DNA from: Burkholderiaceae bacterium
GTDB taxonomy: Bacteria; Pseudomonadota; Gammaproteobacteria; Burkholderiales; Burkholderiaceae
Assembly: GCA_947452535.1 (NCBI GenBank)
Contig: CANGCM010000004.1
Coordinates: forward strand, 30,998-94,997
Direction of reading: 5' to 3'
Length of the DNA stretch: 64,000 bases
In this document: positions 8,539-16,999 of the stretch, piece after piece
Layout: every line of letters begins with the position of its first letter
Numbering within the stretch: the first letter of the stretch is position 1
The notes under the pieces: model-generated
Databases searched by the model: none
Told to the model about the DNA's origin: nothing
Seen by the model: only the letters and a program-made list of their open reading frames with translations
Made by a program: the position numbers and the translations under genes

Positions 8539-9528
8539 ATGATTACAAGTTGTCGATCTCATTTAACAAAGCTTTCTTTCATCGTGCTTACAGGCTTATG
8601 TGCCATTACGGCCACGAGTGTCTTTGCACAAGCATTCCCTTCTAAGCCGGTACGGCTAATCGTGACTTATCCACCTGGTGGTAGCTCAGATTTAATGGGT
8701 CGCTTAATGGGGAAGAAGCTCAGTGAGCTTTGGGGGCAACCTGTCATTGTTGAGAATAAGGGTGGTGCAGCGGGCTCTATAGGTATGGAATATGCATCAC
8801 GACAGGCGCCAGACGGTTATTCATTTGTATTGGGTAACTTTGGCCCCGCCTTGGTTAATCCGCTTATGAGTAAGGTGAGTTACAGCATGGATAAGGACTT
8901 TATGCCTATTTCCTTGACTGCATCTGGTCCAAACGTGTTGGTTGTGCCAGCCAACTCTCCATACAAGAACTTACAAGAGTTATTGGATGCGGCGAAAGCA
9001 AAACCTAATGCACTGAATTTTGGAACTAGCGGCCCAGGCAGTATGTCGCATATAGCAACCGAGATGATTATGCGTCAGACCGGCGTTCAAATGACTCACG
9101 TTCCTTACAAGGGCGGTGGCTTAGCGTTAATTGATTTAATGGCAGGGCAGATTGATTTTATTATTTCTGATGCCTTGCCTGCAGCTGAGCATATTAAGTC
9201 TGGAAAATTGCGCCCCTTGGCAATTACTAGTGGCTCAAGAACGTCTCTAGTTCCAGGAGTTCCTACTTTTTCTGAGGCAGGATTACCTGGCTTTGTTGCG
9301 TTAACTTGGTGGGGTGTCTATTTACCAACGGGCACACCTAAGGATATACAGGATAAGTATTACTCTGCATTAGTAAAGGTGATGGGTGATCCTGAGATCA
9401 AGGAGCGCTTTGCAGGAATGGGAGTCCAAGCCCAAGCTACAACTCCAGATGAGTTCAAGACCTACCTGACATCTGAAAATAACCGCTATGCAAAATTAAT
9501 CTCTGATAACAAGATTAAGGCGGATTAG
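8539..9528 (+). CDS. Bug/TctC-family solute-binding protein
   Basis: 329 residues with a Sec signal ending TSVFAQ (about residue 31). SKPVRLIVTYPPGGSSD carries the complete ligand loop; VENKGGAAGSIG, APDGYSF and HVPYKGGG follow. GGAG lies 8 bases before the ATG. It is co-oriented with the hydroxyacid dehydrogenase at 7507, and may be read with it or from its own promoter in the 144-base gap. It ends in a hairpin shared with the convergent amidohydrolase. Confidence 0.93.
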   Translation: MITSCRSHLTKLSFIVLTGLCAITATSVFAQAFPSKPVRLIVTYPPGGSSDLMGRLMGKKLSELWGQPVIVENKGGAAGSIGMEYASRQAPDGYSFVLGNFGPALVNPLMSKVSYSMDKDFMPISLTASGPNVLVVPANSPYKNLQELLDAAKAKPNALNFGTSGPGSMSHIATEMIMRQTGVQMTHVPYKGGGLALIDLMAGQIDFIISDALPAAEHIKSGKLRPLAITSGSRTSLVPGVPTFSEAGLPGFVALTWWGVYLPTGTPKDIQDKYYSALVKVMGDPEIKERFAGMGVQAQATTPDEFKTYLTSENNRYAKLISDNKIKAD

Positions 9529-9558
9529 TCTAATACCGCCCAGCGATATTAGACTTTT
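9528..9558. terminator. Intrinsic-type terminator between convergent genes
   Basis: GTCTAATA and TATTAGAC form an 8-base stem around an 11-base loop, followed on the plus strand by TTTTATTTT. The stem overlaps the stop codons of both the Bug gene and the amidohydrolase gene. The T run favours termination of the plus-strand transcript. Confidence 0.65.
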
Positions 9559-10778
9559 ATTTTCAGAAGCTTCATTGCATTCAACCCTTGGATTTTTTGA
9601 CGATCCTCTTTAGTCAGTTTCTTGACTGAGTTGATTAATCCAAGGGGGTCTACTTCACCCATATCATAGGGATAATCAGTCCCTAGCAAAACATGATCAG
9701 CGCCGTAGACATCAATTAGATGCTTAAGCATAGTTGGATCAAATGTGATGGTATCGAAATAGATTTTCTTAAGGTAGCTAGAAGGTTTGGATTTGATAAT
9801 CGTCCGACAATCAGGACGTGCGCGCCAAGCATGATCCATCCGCGCCCAATAATGCGCTAGATAGCCGCCGCCGTGGGCTGCAATAAATTTAATCTTTGGA
9901 TTTTTGGCGATCACACCATCAAAAATGAGGTGACTCACTGCCAGCGTAGTATCCATGGGATTGCCGATAATATTATTGAAGTAATGATTAACGAGGCGAT
10001 CGGCTTGAGAGGTCCCAACAGGATGCATGAAAATGGCAATGCCTAGTTCATTGGCCTTAGCAAAGAATTTATCGAGCTTTAGGCGTGGGTCAGTCAAGTC
10101 CATCCCATTGACGTTCGTATTTATTTCTACGCCACGCAAGCCTAATTTTTTGACTGCATATTCTAATTCTTTTACAGCCAATTCAGCGTTTTGCAGTGGT
10201 ACTGATCCGAGTCCAACAAATCGATCTGGATGATCGGCCACGATTTTGGCTATACCTTCATTCACCTCTCGAGCAAGACCGGCCCCCAGGTCTGGTTCCG
10301 TAAAATAAAAGTATTGAAATGGAGCTGGGCACACCGCTTGAATATCGATGCCCATTTTGTCCATGTCACGCATGCGTTCATCAATCCCTGTAAGCTTGGA
10401 TGCTCGATCTGCCATTTGCTTGACATTCGTTTGGCGCGTTAAGTCATTGGCGAAAATAATTGAATTGTCATATTTTTCAGCCCCTAAGGATGCCGTTTTC
10501 TTAGCAACTTCAGGGTTAAGGTAGTGGCAGTGAATATCGACTACCTTTAACTTCCCTTTACTGTTTTTACTGATAACGCGGGTCGTCTCATTCGGCTTTA
10601 TTTTTTTCTTTGTTGAAACGGCGTTTATTTTTTTGCTTGCATTGCCTGCTTTGATTCTATCTTTGAGGGCGGCAATAGTAAGGTCTGCTAAATTTTCTTG
10701 TGATTTTGCAGAAAAGTGATCATCAGTCGAGTGCTGGTGAGTATGGTCGCTACAAAATGGGCCGCAGTTAAAAAACAT
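9549..10778 (-). CDS. ACMSD-type amidohydrolase with Cys/His-rich N-terminal extension
   Basis: 409 residues. The catalytic domain starts near residue 78: VVDIHCHYLNPE provides the HxH zinc ligands (H83, H85), followed by a His in IFMHPVG, a His in IAAHGGGY, and the Asp of LLGTDYPYDMG. This is the amidohydrolase-2 family of 2-amino-3-carboxymuconate-6-semialdehyde decarboxylase and gamma-resorcylate decarboxylase, which decarboxylate or hydrolyse aromatic-derived acids. The first 77 residues are extra: CGPFCSDHTHQHSTDDH, then a lysine-rich linker. GAGGG lies 6 bases before the ATG, so the extension appears to be translated. It runs divergently from the MFS gene. Confidence 0.9.
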   Translation of the reverse strand: MFFNCGPFCSDHTHQHSTDDHFSAKSQENLADLTIAALKDRIKAGNASKKINAVSTKKKIKPNETTRVISKNSKGKLKVVDIHCHYLNPEVAKKTASLGAEKYDNSIIFANDLTRQTNVKQMADRASKLTGIDERMRDMDKMGIDIQAVCPAPFQYFYFTEPDLGAGLAREVNEGIAKIVADHPDRFVGLGSVPLQNAELAVKELEYAVKKLGLRGVEINTNVNGMDLTDPRLKLDKFFAKANELGIAIFMHPVGTSQADRLVNHYFNNIIGNPMDTTLAVSHLIFDGVIAKNPKIKFIAAHGGGYLAHYWARMDHAWRARPDCRTIIKSKPSSYLKKIYFDTITFDPTMLKHLIDVYGADHVLLGTDYPYDMGEVDPLGLINSVKKLTKEDRQKIQGLNAMKLLKIKV

Positions 10779-10899
10779 GGTTTTCCCTCACAAAAAGTTA
10801 ATAAATTCTATATCAATTTTTTAGAGTGTAAACGCAACTTCTATATTTAGTTAAATAACAGCATCTTTATGAGGTATCCGACTAGAAATTGTTGTGTAA

Positions 10900-10919
10900 T
10901 AGAACAATATTGCGTTCTA
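10900..10919. promoter_or_regulatory. Inverted repeat TAGAAC-n8-GTTCTA between amidohydrolase and MFS genes
   Basis: A perfect 6-base inverted repeat with an 8-base spacer lies in the 230-base gap between the divergent amidohydrolase and exporter genes. Spacing and symmetry fit a dimeric repressor site of the TetR or MarR kind. No such regulator lies in the window. Nothing else was seen in this gap. Confidence 0.35.
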
Positions 10920-11008
10920 CGGGATAAATAGTGGGATCGCTATATTCATTGATGTGAACTATTTACAAATTATGCGGGTAGCCCCTACTCCGAATTGAGG
11001 CTGTATGA

Positions 11009-12415
11009 TTGTCAAAAATGACGCCCAAAAAATTTGATCTCGTTATCTATTTAGTAGCAGCTACATTCTTTATGGAGAATTTAGACGGCACTGTTATTAC
11101 TACAGCATTACCGTCAATGGCAAAAGACTTTAATGTAAATCCCATAGATGTAGCTTCGGGTATTACGAGTTATTTATTGACTTTGGCCATCTTGATCCCT
11201 GTGAGCGGGTGGTTTTCTGATCGGTTTGGGGCTCGTCGTGTCTTTACTTTAGCTATTGCCATTTTTACTGCAGCATCCGTTCTCTGTGGTTTAAGTGAAT
11301 CTCTTTCTATGTTCATTTTTTCCAGGGTATTGCAGGGGGTGGGTGGCGCACTCATGGTTCCCGTTGGTCGATCTGTTGTATTGCGTGGGACTCCAAAAGA
11401 TGGGGTGATACGAGCGATTGCATTAATTACTTGGCCCGGTTTAATTGCTCCCGTACTTGGTCCAGCCATTGGCGGATTTATTGCGACATATGCAAGTTGG
11501 CATTGGATATTTTTTATCAATGTCCCCTTAGGACTTATCGGAATTTTGATGAGTTTATCCCTGCTCGAGTCCGATAAAGAGCTTCAGCGCAAGCCCTTTG
11601 ACTACCTTGGATTCATTTTTAGCGGCTTAGCTTTGGCCACCTTAATATATGGACTTGAGTTATCCCAGCATCTTGAACAGAATTACTTAATAGTATTCGC
11701 TCTGATCTTCGTCTCTGGGCTAAGTGCTTATTTCACATACCATCACTTACGTCATTGCGCGCATCCTTTGGTAGATTTAAAGTTATTGAATATCCCAACT
11801 TTTGCCATCAGTATTCATGCCGGACTTTTCTTTAGATCTGCATTGAGTGCAGTACCTTTTTTGATGCCCTTAATTTTTCAGCTGGAATTCGGAATGGATC
11901 CTTTTTCGGCGGGCTTAATGGTCTTAAGTATTTTTATTGGCAATCTAGCAATGAAGGCCGCTACTTCCCCCATTTTGCATCGTTTTGGGTTCAAGCCAGT
12001 CATGCTCATTAATGGAGTTTTATCAATCCTCTCCATTATTGCCTGTGCCTTGATAAGCCCAGCTATGCCGATTCCTATTATTTTTGCGGTCTTATTTTTA
12101 AATGGTGTTTTTAGATCTATGCAATTTACTTCTATTAATACCCTTGGCTTTGCAGATCTTTCATCAGAGCAGATTAGCTCTGCATCTGCGATTACCAGTG
12201 CATCCATGCAATTAAGCAACACCCTTGGGGTTGCTCTGGCATCTCTGGGTTTGGTAATTGCACATAGTTTTGTTAGTTCACAGTCCGCCACCTTGACCCT
12301 GAAAGATTTTCATCTAACGTTGATTTTCATCGCCCTCATCAGTTTGGCAGGACTAGTTTGCTTGTTAAAGCTTCCGGCTAATGCTGGCCAATCGATTAGA
12401 AAGAGTCAGGGCTAA
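11009..12415 (+). CDS. MFS transporter, DHA2 (EmrB-like) drug exporter family
   Basis: About 468 residues, with hydrophobic segments consistent with 14 spans. DHA2 motifs are clear: NLDGTVITTALPSMAKDF in the first span, GWFSDRFGARRVF, LQGVGGALMVPVGRS, and GPAIGGFIA...WHWIFFINVPLG. Such proteins export drugs or organic anions in exchange for protons. The start is uncertain: TTG at 11009 has GAGG 8 bases upstream, while ATG at 11018 has no ribosome site. It is divergent from the amidohydrolase, so the two may be co-induced by one aromatic compound. Its 3' end overlaps the convergent PrpD gene by 4 bases. Confidence 0.92.
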   Translation: MSKMTPKKFDLVIYLVAATFFMENLDGTVITTALPSMAKDFNVNPIDVASGITSYLLTLAILIPVSGWFSDRFGARRVFTLAIAIFTAASVLCGLSESLSMFIFSRVLQGVGGALMVPVGRSVVLRGTPKDGVIRAIALITWPGLIAPVLGPAIGGFIATYASWHWIFFINVPLGLIGILMSLSLLESDKELQRKPFDYLGFIFSGLALATLIYGLELSQHLEQNYLIVFALIFVSGLSAYFTYHHLRHCAHPLVDLKLLNIPTFAISIHAGLFFRSALSAVPFLMPLIFQLEFGMDPFSAGLMVLSIFIGNLAMKAATSPILHRFGFKPVMLINGVLSILSIIACALISPAMPIPIIFAVLFLNGVFRSMQFTSINTLGFADLSSEQISSASAITSASMQLSNTLGVALASLGLVIAHSFVSSQSATLTLKDFHLTLIFIALISLAGLVCLLKLPANAGQSIRKSQG

Positions 12416-13812
12416 GTTGTCGTTGATTTTGCAAAGTCTCCAGCACTAGGTAGTTCGGCCATACGCCATGTATCTGCAAGCAGCCTTTTGCATTTATCGA
12501 TAGGTAAAATATCTACGGTCAAATCTAAAAATTTCTCATCTAGCTGTTCGTTAGTCATCGGGTTTTCAAGACCTCCCACAGCGCTCTCAATGACTTTATT
12601 GAGTATTCTTCCGTCATTGAGAGTGATCGTCACCTCACCAGATTTTTTATGAAGACTATTATCTGTTTCAACGGTAATTTTGTCTCGGAGTGCAATTGTT
12701 TGTGGATTACGTACAGCCTCATCTGAATACTGCTTTTCACCCGCGCGACCATCGATTAATGCAATGGCAACTGAGTGATAAACGCTGAATTTTCCTTCTA
12801 GTCCTGTCTGCGGTGTTTTTTTACCGCATAGCTCTAATTGATATGGATTAGCTTTGATATGGATTGATTTGATTTGATCCGGCTGCAGGCTATATTGATC
12901 TCTCAGTTGTATAGCGCCGTCGATTGCAGGATGAATCACGATGCCACAGGCATACGGTTTATAGGTATCTTTTGCGATTTCAAAGCGAGAGCCAAGATCC
13001 CCCAGCATTTCCCGATAGTCTTGCTTGGTACTCATGGAGTTTGCCCAGCCAATACGAGACTCAATCATTTGATTTGAGCTTGTAAAGTTATTTTGAGCCA
13101 ATAAAGCTGAGAAGAGGCCATTTTCTGCTGCTCGGCCAGGATTAAAGCTCTTATTCATAGAGCCAAAAGAATCCCGAAATCCAACTGGTTGTGAGGCGGC
13201 AAGACCAAGAGCCCAAATCATCTGTTGTTCGCTAAGGCGCATCAGTCTTCCAACTGCTGCTGCGGCGCCTATGGTTGGGTGAGTGCCAGAGACGTGCCAG
13301 CCAACATCTGCGTGATTGGGTGCTAATGAATTCGAGAGACGAATAGTGTATTCGACGCCCAAATAGAAGGCATTCATAAATTCACGGCCACTAACTGGCT
13401 TTAATTCTGAGTAAGCTAGCAAAACTGCGGCAATCGGCCCGGCAGCATGAACATTGGTAACTAGATGAGTGTCATCGAAATCAAATACATGGCTGCTCAC
13501 GCCATTGATGAATGCGGCGTTTAGTGGATCAAAGCGCTCTTTTCGCCCCAATATGCTTGCCTGATTAGAGTTAGAGATTGGTCTCAGGCTATTGATAGAA
13601 ATATTGACAGCCTCGTGTTGGCAGCTGCCAACAGTGACGCCGACAAAGTTTACAAATGCTCTAGAAGCCTCTCTTTGAATATTCTCGGGTAAATCTTCAT
13701 ATTGGGTGTTTAGCGCGTATTGCGCAAGCAGTCTAGTCGCATCTTTGCCGTTTTCATATTGTGGATTTTTCCCAATATCAGCGCTACTAGATTCTGTGTG
13801 CTTAATACTCAT
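12412..13812 (-). CDS. MmgE/PrpD family protein
   Basis: 466 residues, cytoplasmic. The N-terminal helical domain has FVNFVGVTVGSC, then the family hallmark VFDFDDTHLVTNVHAAGP with the DDTH acid/base motif, and HVSGTHPTIGAAAAVGRL. The C-terminal domain carries KPYACGIVIHPAID. Characterised members include 2-methylcitrate dehydratase (PrpD), cis-aconitate decarboxylase and iminodisuccinate epimerase, so dehydration, decarboxylation or epimerisation of a polycarboxylic acid is expected. No other methylcitrate gene is present, so a propionate role is unlikely. GGAG lies 8 bases before the ATG. It is divergent from a Bug gene, with a strong palindrome between. Confidence 0.9.
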   Translation of the reverse strand: MSIKHTESSSADIGKNPQYENGKDATRLLAQYALNTQYEDLPENIQREASRAFVNFVGVTVGSCQHEAVNISINSLRPISNSNQASILGRKERFDPLNAAFINGVSSHVFDFDDTHLVTNVHAAGPIAAVLLAYSELKPVSGREFMNAFYLGVEYTIRLSNSLAPNHADVGWHVSGTHPTIGAAAAVGRLMRLSEQQMIWALGLAASQPVGFRDSFGSMNKSFNPGRAAENGLFSALLAQNNFTSSNQMIESRIGWANSMSTKQDYREMLGDLGSRFEIAKDTYKPYACGIVIHPAIDGAIQLRDQYSLQPDQIKSIHIKANPYQLELCGKKTPQTGLEGKFSVYHSVAIALIDGRAGEKQYSDEAVRNPQTIALRDKITVETDNSLHKKSGEVTITLNDGRILNKVIESAVGGLENPMTNEQLDEKFLDLTVDILPIDKCKRLLADTWRMAELPSAGDFAKSTTT

Positions 13813-13864
13813 CGTGAGGTCTCCGGATTGATATTTTTTATGTAAACTTGGCTACAGTATACTA

Positions 13865-13884
13865 ATTTAAACGCTTGTTTAAAT
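13865..13884. promoter_or_regulatory. Perfect palindrome ATTTAAACGCTTGTTTAAAT, likely operator
   Basis: An 8-base perfect inverted repeat (ATTTAAAC / GTTTAAAT) with a GCTT spacer lies between the divergent PrpD (start 13812) and Bug (start 13993) genes, 53 and 109 bases from the two starts. AAAC-n4-GTTT symmetry of this size is typical for TetR-family operators. It is the strongest operator candidate among the metabolic genes of the window. The cognate regulator is not adjacent. Confidence 0.5.
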
Positions 13885-13992
13885 GTGGTCATAGTACGGT
13901 AATTTCTGCCCGCTTTAGAGGATGCTGAAGTGTTAAAGTCAAACTTGCTAAATATAACAACCTTGTAAAAATTAAAAACTACAGCAAATTAT

Positions 13993-14985
13993 ATGAATCT
14001 ACTATTTCAAACTACATTTAAACGAATCTTGCTTAGCTTCAGTTTTTTAGGCCTCCTCTTTGGTTCTAGCTCGATCATCCGTGCGCAGGATTTCCCCAAT
14101 CGAACTATCAAGGTGGTGATTCCATCTTCTCCAGGCGGACCCTCTGATATTTTTGGTCGATCACTCATGCAGCAGCTTAGTGAAAACCTTGGCAAGCCAA
14201 TTATTATTGAGAATAAGCCAGGAGCTGGCTCTAAGATTGGTATTCAACAAGTTGCAAAATCTGCGCCAGATGGATACACCCTGTTATTGGTGAGCAGTAC
14301 CTTTGTTATTAATCCCTCGCTATATGCTGATCCAGGATTTGAGGCGCTGAAGGATTTTGTGCCGGTTGCCTTGCCGGTGAGCTCTCCAAATGTCATTGTT
14401 GTGCACCCCAGCTTTCCAGCAAAAGACATTAAAGAATTTTTTGCCATTGTTAAAGCCAATCCCGGTAAATACAATTACGCCTCTCCAGGCGGTGGTACCG
14501 GTCCTCATCTCAGTGCTGAATTATTAAAGCTCAAAATGAATTTAGATATTGCCCATATTCCATACAAGGGCGGTGGACCAGCATTACAAGCTGTGCTTGC
14601 GAATCAAGTGCCTGTTGGTTTGTCAGCAATTCCTCCTGCAACACCCCAAGTAAAAGCTGGCGCACTCAGAGCGCTAGCCTTAACGAGTAGTACCCGCTCA
14701 ACATCCTTACCAGAGGTGCCAACTCTCAATGAATCGGGGGTCACTGATTTTGAAGGAGATACCTTGAGTTTTATTATGGCTCCGGCAGGAACTCCTCCAG
14801 CAATTGTTCAGAAGCTGAATCGAGAGATCACTAAGGCGCTGGAAAACTCAGAATTGCGTAATAAGTTAACGGGGATGGGTTATCAAATTTATAGCAGCAC
14901 CCCAGAACAAGTGGCGCAAAAAATTAAATTCGATATTGATAAATGGGCTAAGGTGATTAAAAGCGGAAATATCAAGCCAGATTAA
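13993..14985 (+). CDS. Bug/TctC-family solute-binding protein
   Basis: 330 residues with a Sec signal ending SSIIRAQ (about residue 32). RTIKVVIPSSPGGPSD holds the ligand loop; IENKPGAGSKIG, APDGYTLL and HIPYKGGG follow. The Shine-Dalgarno sequence is weak. It is divergent from the PrpD gene and separated from it by a large palindrome, which suggests that its ligand is the substrate, or a relative of the substrate, of that enzyme. Confidence 0.93.
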   Translation: MNLLFQTTFKRILLSFSFLGLLFGSSSIIRAQDFPNRTIKVVIPSSPGGPSDIFGRSLMQQLSENLGKPIIIENKPGAGSKIGIQQVAKSAPDGYTLLLVSSTFVINPSLYADPGFEALKDFVPVALPVSSPNVIVVHPSFPAKDIKEFFAIVKANPGKYNYASPGGGTGPHLSAELLKLKMNLDIAHIPYKGGGPALQAVLANQVPVGLSAIPPATPQVKAGALRALALTSSTRSTSLPEVPTLNESGVTDFEGDTLSFIMAPAGTPPAIVQKLNREITKALENSELRNKLTGMGYQIYSSTPEQVAQKIKFDIDKWAKVIKSGNIKPD

Positions 14986-15026
14986 TAATTTCACCTGCTT
15001 TATCAACCGCTGATACTTATTCCCTA

Positions 15027-16097
15027 TTACTTCATCAGGCCGAAATGCTTTAGGCGATGATAGAGCGGCTCAGCCAGAAATAGAACGGCAATAATTCGGC
15101 AGGCCTGTAAGGCCGTCACAATTGCGACTCCTAATTGCATCACTTTTGCAGTAATGGCCATCTCCGCAATGCCGCCTGGTGCAGACGCCAAAATAATAGT
15201 TGCTGTTGGCAGCGGAATCAGCATATTAAGACCAAAGCTTGCTAGTGCGCACAGGACCATCATGGCAAAGGTGCCAATAGCCACACTAAATAACCAGCGT
15301 GGTGCTGAATGAATAAATTCAGGCCTAAAGCGAACTCCAAGACTAATGCCAATCGCTATTTGCGCTGCGTTTGTGAGCCAAGACGGAATGCTAGAGAGTT
15401 CAACTTGATTAATGGCTAGGGCAATAGAAACAATTAAGGGTCCAATAAACCATGCATTTGATCGACCTAGCATTTTCATCGCCAATCCACCAAGCCCCGT
15501 TAGCAGACCTAGGGTCAGAATACCCATGGTGTCGAATAGGTGGATATTCGGTGGGGTGATATCTAGGCCGTGCCATCCAATCCACTTTACGGCGAAGGGT
15601 ATCGTGATAGTTACGATGAGAACTCGTAGTGTGTGCGCAGAGGCAACCAAATCTGTGCGCGCATGCTCTCGCTCAGCCAGCAAAGTCATTTCAGATGCTC
15701 CGCCAACTACGCTAGCAAAGTACGCTGTAGTGCGATCTAGTTTGGGAAAGCGAGATGCGTTAAACCAATAGAGCCATAAGCCATAGCCATAGCCAATGGC
15801 TAATGACCAAGCAATACTCAGAATTACAAGCCACCACAAGCTGACAACTAGGGCGCTCACTTGGGGAGTGAAGTAAAGCCCTAGGGCTGAGGCAATTATC
15901 CATTGCGCGCCATTACGAAATGGGTCGTAGCTTAAGGTCTTGATGCCCAAGATGGAGAGCCCGGCAGTGATCAATAAGGGGCCAATCATCCACGGAATGG
16001 GTGTTTTTAGAAATACACATGCCAATGCTGCAATATATCCCGCCAATAAGGTGCATACGACTTGTAGGGTGGAAATTAGCAGTTGACGGGAAATCAT
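15027..16097 (-). CDS. AbrB-family membrane protein (putative permease)
   Basis: 356 residues from the ATG at 16097; the track start at 16106 is TTG, and neither has a clear ribosome site. The protein is hydrophobic, with about ten spans, in two repeats of the AbrB duplication: PWMIGPLLITAGLSILGI with ALGLYFTPQV in the first half, and AWFIGPLIVSIALAINQVEL with AIGISLGVRF in the second. Each repeat is followed by a conserved ASVVGGASEMTLLA or ASAPGGIAEMAITA motif. Members have been called ammonia-monooxygenase-like or AidB regulators, but the fold suggests a small-molecule transporter. It is convergent with the Bug gene at 13993. Confidence 0.85.
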   Translation of the reverse strand: MISRQLLISTLQVVCTLLAGYIAALACVFLKTPIPWMIGPLLITAGLSILGIKTLSYDPFRNGAQWIIASALGLYFTPQVSALVVSLWWLVILSIAWSLAIGYGYGLWLYWFNASRFPKLDRTTAYFASVVGGASEMTLLAEREHARTDLVASAHTLRVLIVTITIPFAVKWIGWHGLDITPPNIHLFDTMGILTLGLLTGLGGLAMKMLGRSNAWFIGPLIVSIALAINQVELSSIPSWLTNAAQIAIGISLGVRFRPEFIHSAPRWLFSVAIGTFAMMVLCALASFGLNMLIPLPTATIILASAPGGIAEMAITAKVMQLGVAIVTALQACRIIAVLFLAEPLYHRLKHFGLMK

Positions 16098-16246
16098 CTC
16101 ATTCAATAAGTAGCAGTAGGCGAAAAATCTATTCCTTGCCTACATTGTAGACGGAGGAGCCTCGACTTAATGACAAGTGATACAGCCCTGAAATTTTTTC
16201 AAGAGAATACTGCTAGAGGATGCCGCTAGATTTGCTATCAAGTTAA

Positions 16247-16981
16247 CTAGATTAAAGGTGCAACTGAAGCCCCAAAAATATGATGTCTTTTAAGCGATTC
16301 AGCGATAAAACCACTGGCCTTCATTTCTTCAACAAACTCAGACAATAGTCGAGACGCCACTTCACCTCGGCTCTTAGGTAAGCCCATTGCCTGCTGAATC
16401 ACCATAAATCGCCCAGGCAAAATGCGTAAACCAGTGTTTTTAGCGGCATCTGATTCAAGTTGCTGACGTACGCCAGCAGCTACCTCATAAGCTCCCTTCA
16501 GGAAGACATCCACCACTGTTGGGGATGTGGGAGACCGCACAATTTCTGCTAATTTTATTTCTCTACTCAGAAATAGATCATAGGCACTACCTTTGCCTAC
16601 CACTACCCGTACACCCTGAGTATCTACCTCACCATTTTCTTGGATTGGAGAATCTTCTTTCACAAGATAGGCGCCTTCAATTAATACATAGGCTGCTGTA
16701 AATGCAATTCCTTCGCCTCGCAATGGATCAATGGCAAAGAAGCCCATATCTGCTTCTTCTTGTGTAACCGCCTCCACCGATTTCCCGGCTGAATCAAAAA
16801 CAACTAATTCAAGATCAAGCCCTAATTTTTTTGCATAGGCATGCGCTAAGTCAACCGAGACGCCAAATGGTTTTCCAGAAGCGGAATCTTTATTTGCCAA
16901 AATTGGATTGCCCAAGTTAATCGAGGCGCGTAATTTTCCTGTAGGGGCAATCTTCTGAAGTAGTTCTTGGGATAAGGGCAT
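16247..16981 (-). CDS. Family-3 solute-binding-fold protein without signal peptide
   Basis: 244 residues. The fold is recognisable: APTGKLRASINLGNPILA, GKPFGVSVDLAHAYAKKLGLD, ADMGFFAIDPLRGEGIAFT, then a second lobe ending GFIAESLKRH. ABC receptors of this family are exported, but this one starts MPLSQELLQKIAPTG with no signal peptide or lipobox, and no longer in-frame start reaches one. It may be a cytoplasmic binding protein or an enzyme on this fold, as in cyclohexadienyl dehydratase (PheC), though PheC itself is exported. It follows the MBL hydrolase by 18 bases as the last gene of the minus-strand operon. No ABC permease is nearby. Confidence 0.82.
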   Translation of the reverse strand: MPLSQELLQKIAPTGKLRASINLGNPILANKDSASGKPFGVSVDLAHAYAKKLGLDLELVVFDSAGKSVEAVTQEEADMGFFAIDPLRGEGIAFTAAYVLIEGAYLVKEDSPIQENGEVDTQGVRVVVGKGSAYDLFLSREIKLAEIVRSPTSPTVVDVFLKGAYEVAAGVRQQLESDAAKNTGLRILPGRFMVIQQAMGLPKSRGEVASRLLSEFVEEMKASGFIAESLKRHHIFGASVAPLI

Positions 16982-16999
16982 ATAAGTAAATTAAAAAGT

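Noticed and set aside
11878-12291. Minus-strand ORF of 137 codons inside the MFS gene
   Set aside because: The plus-strand frame gives a complete DHA2 transporter; the reverse frame has no motif and is a shadow.
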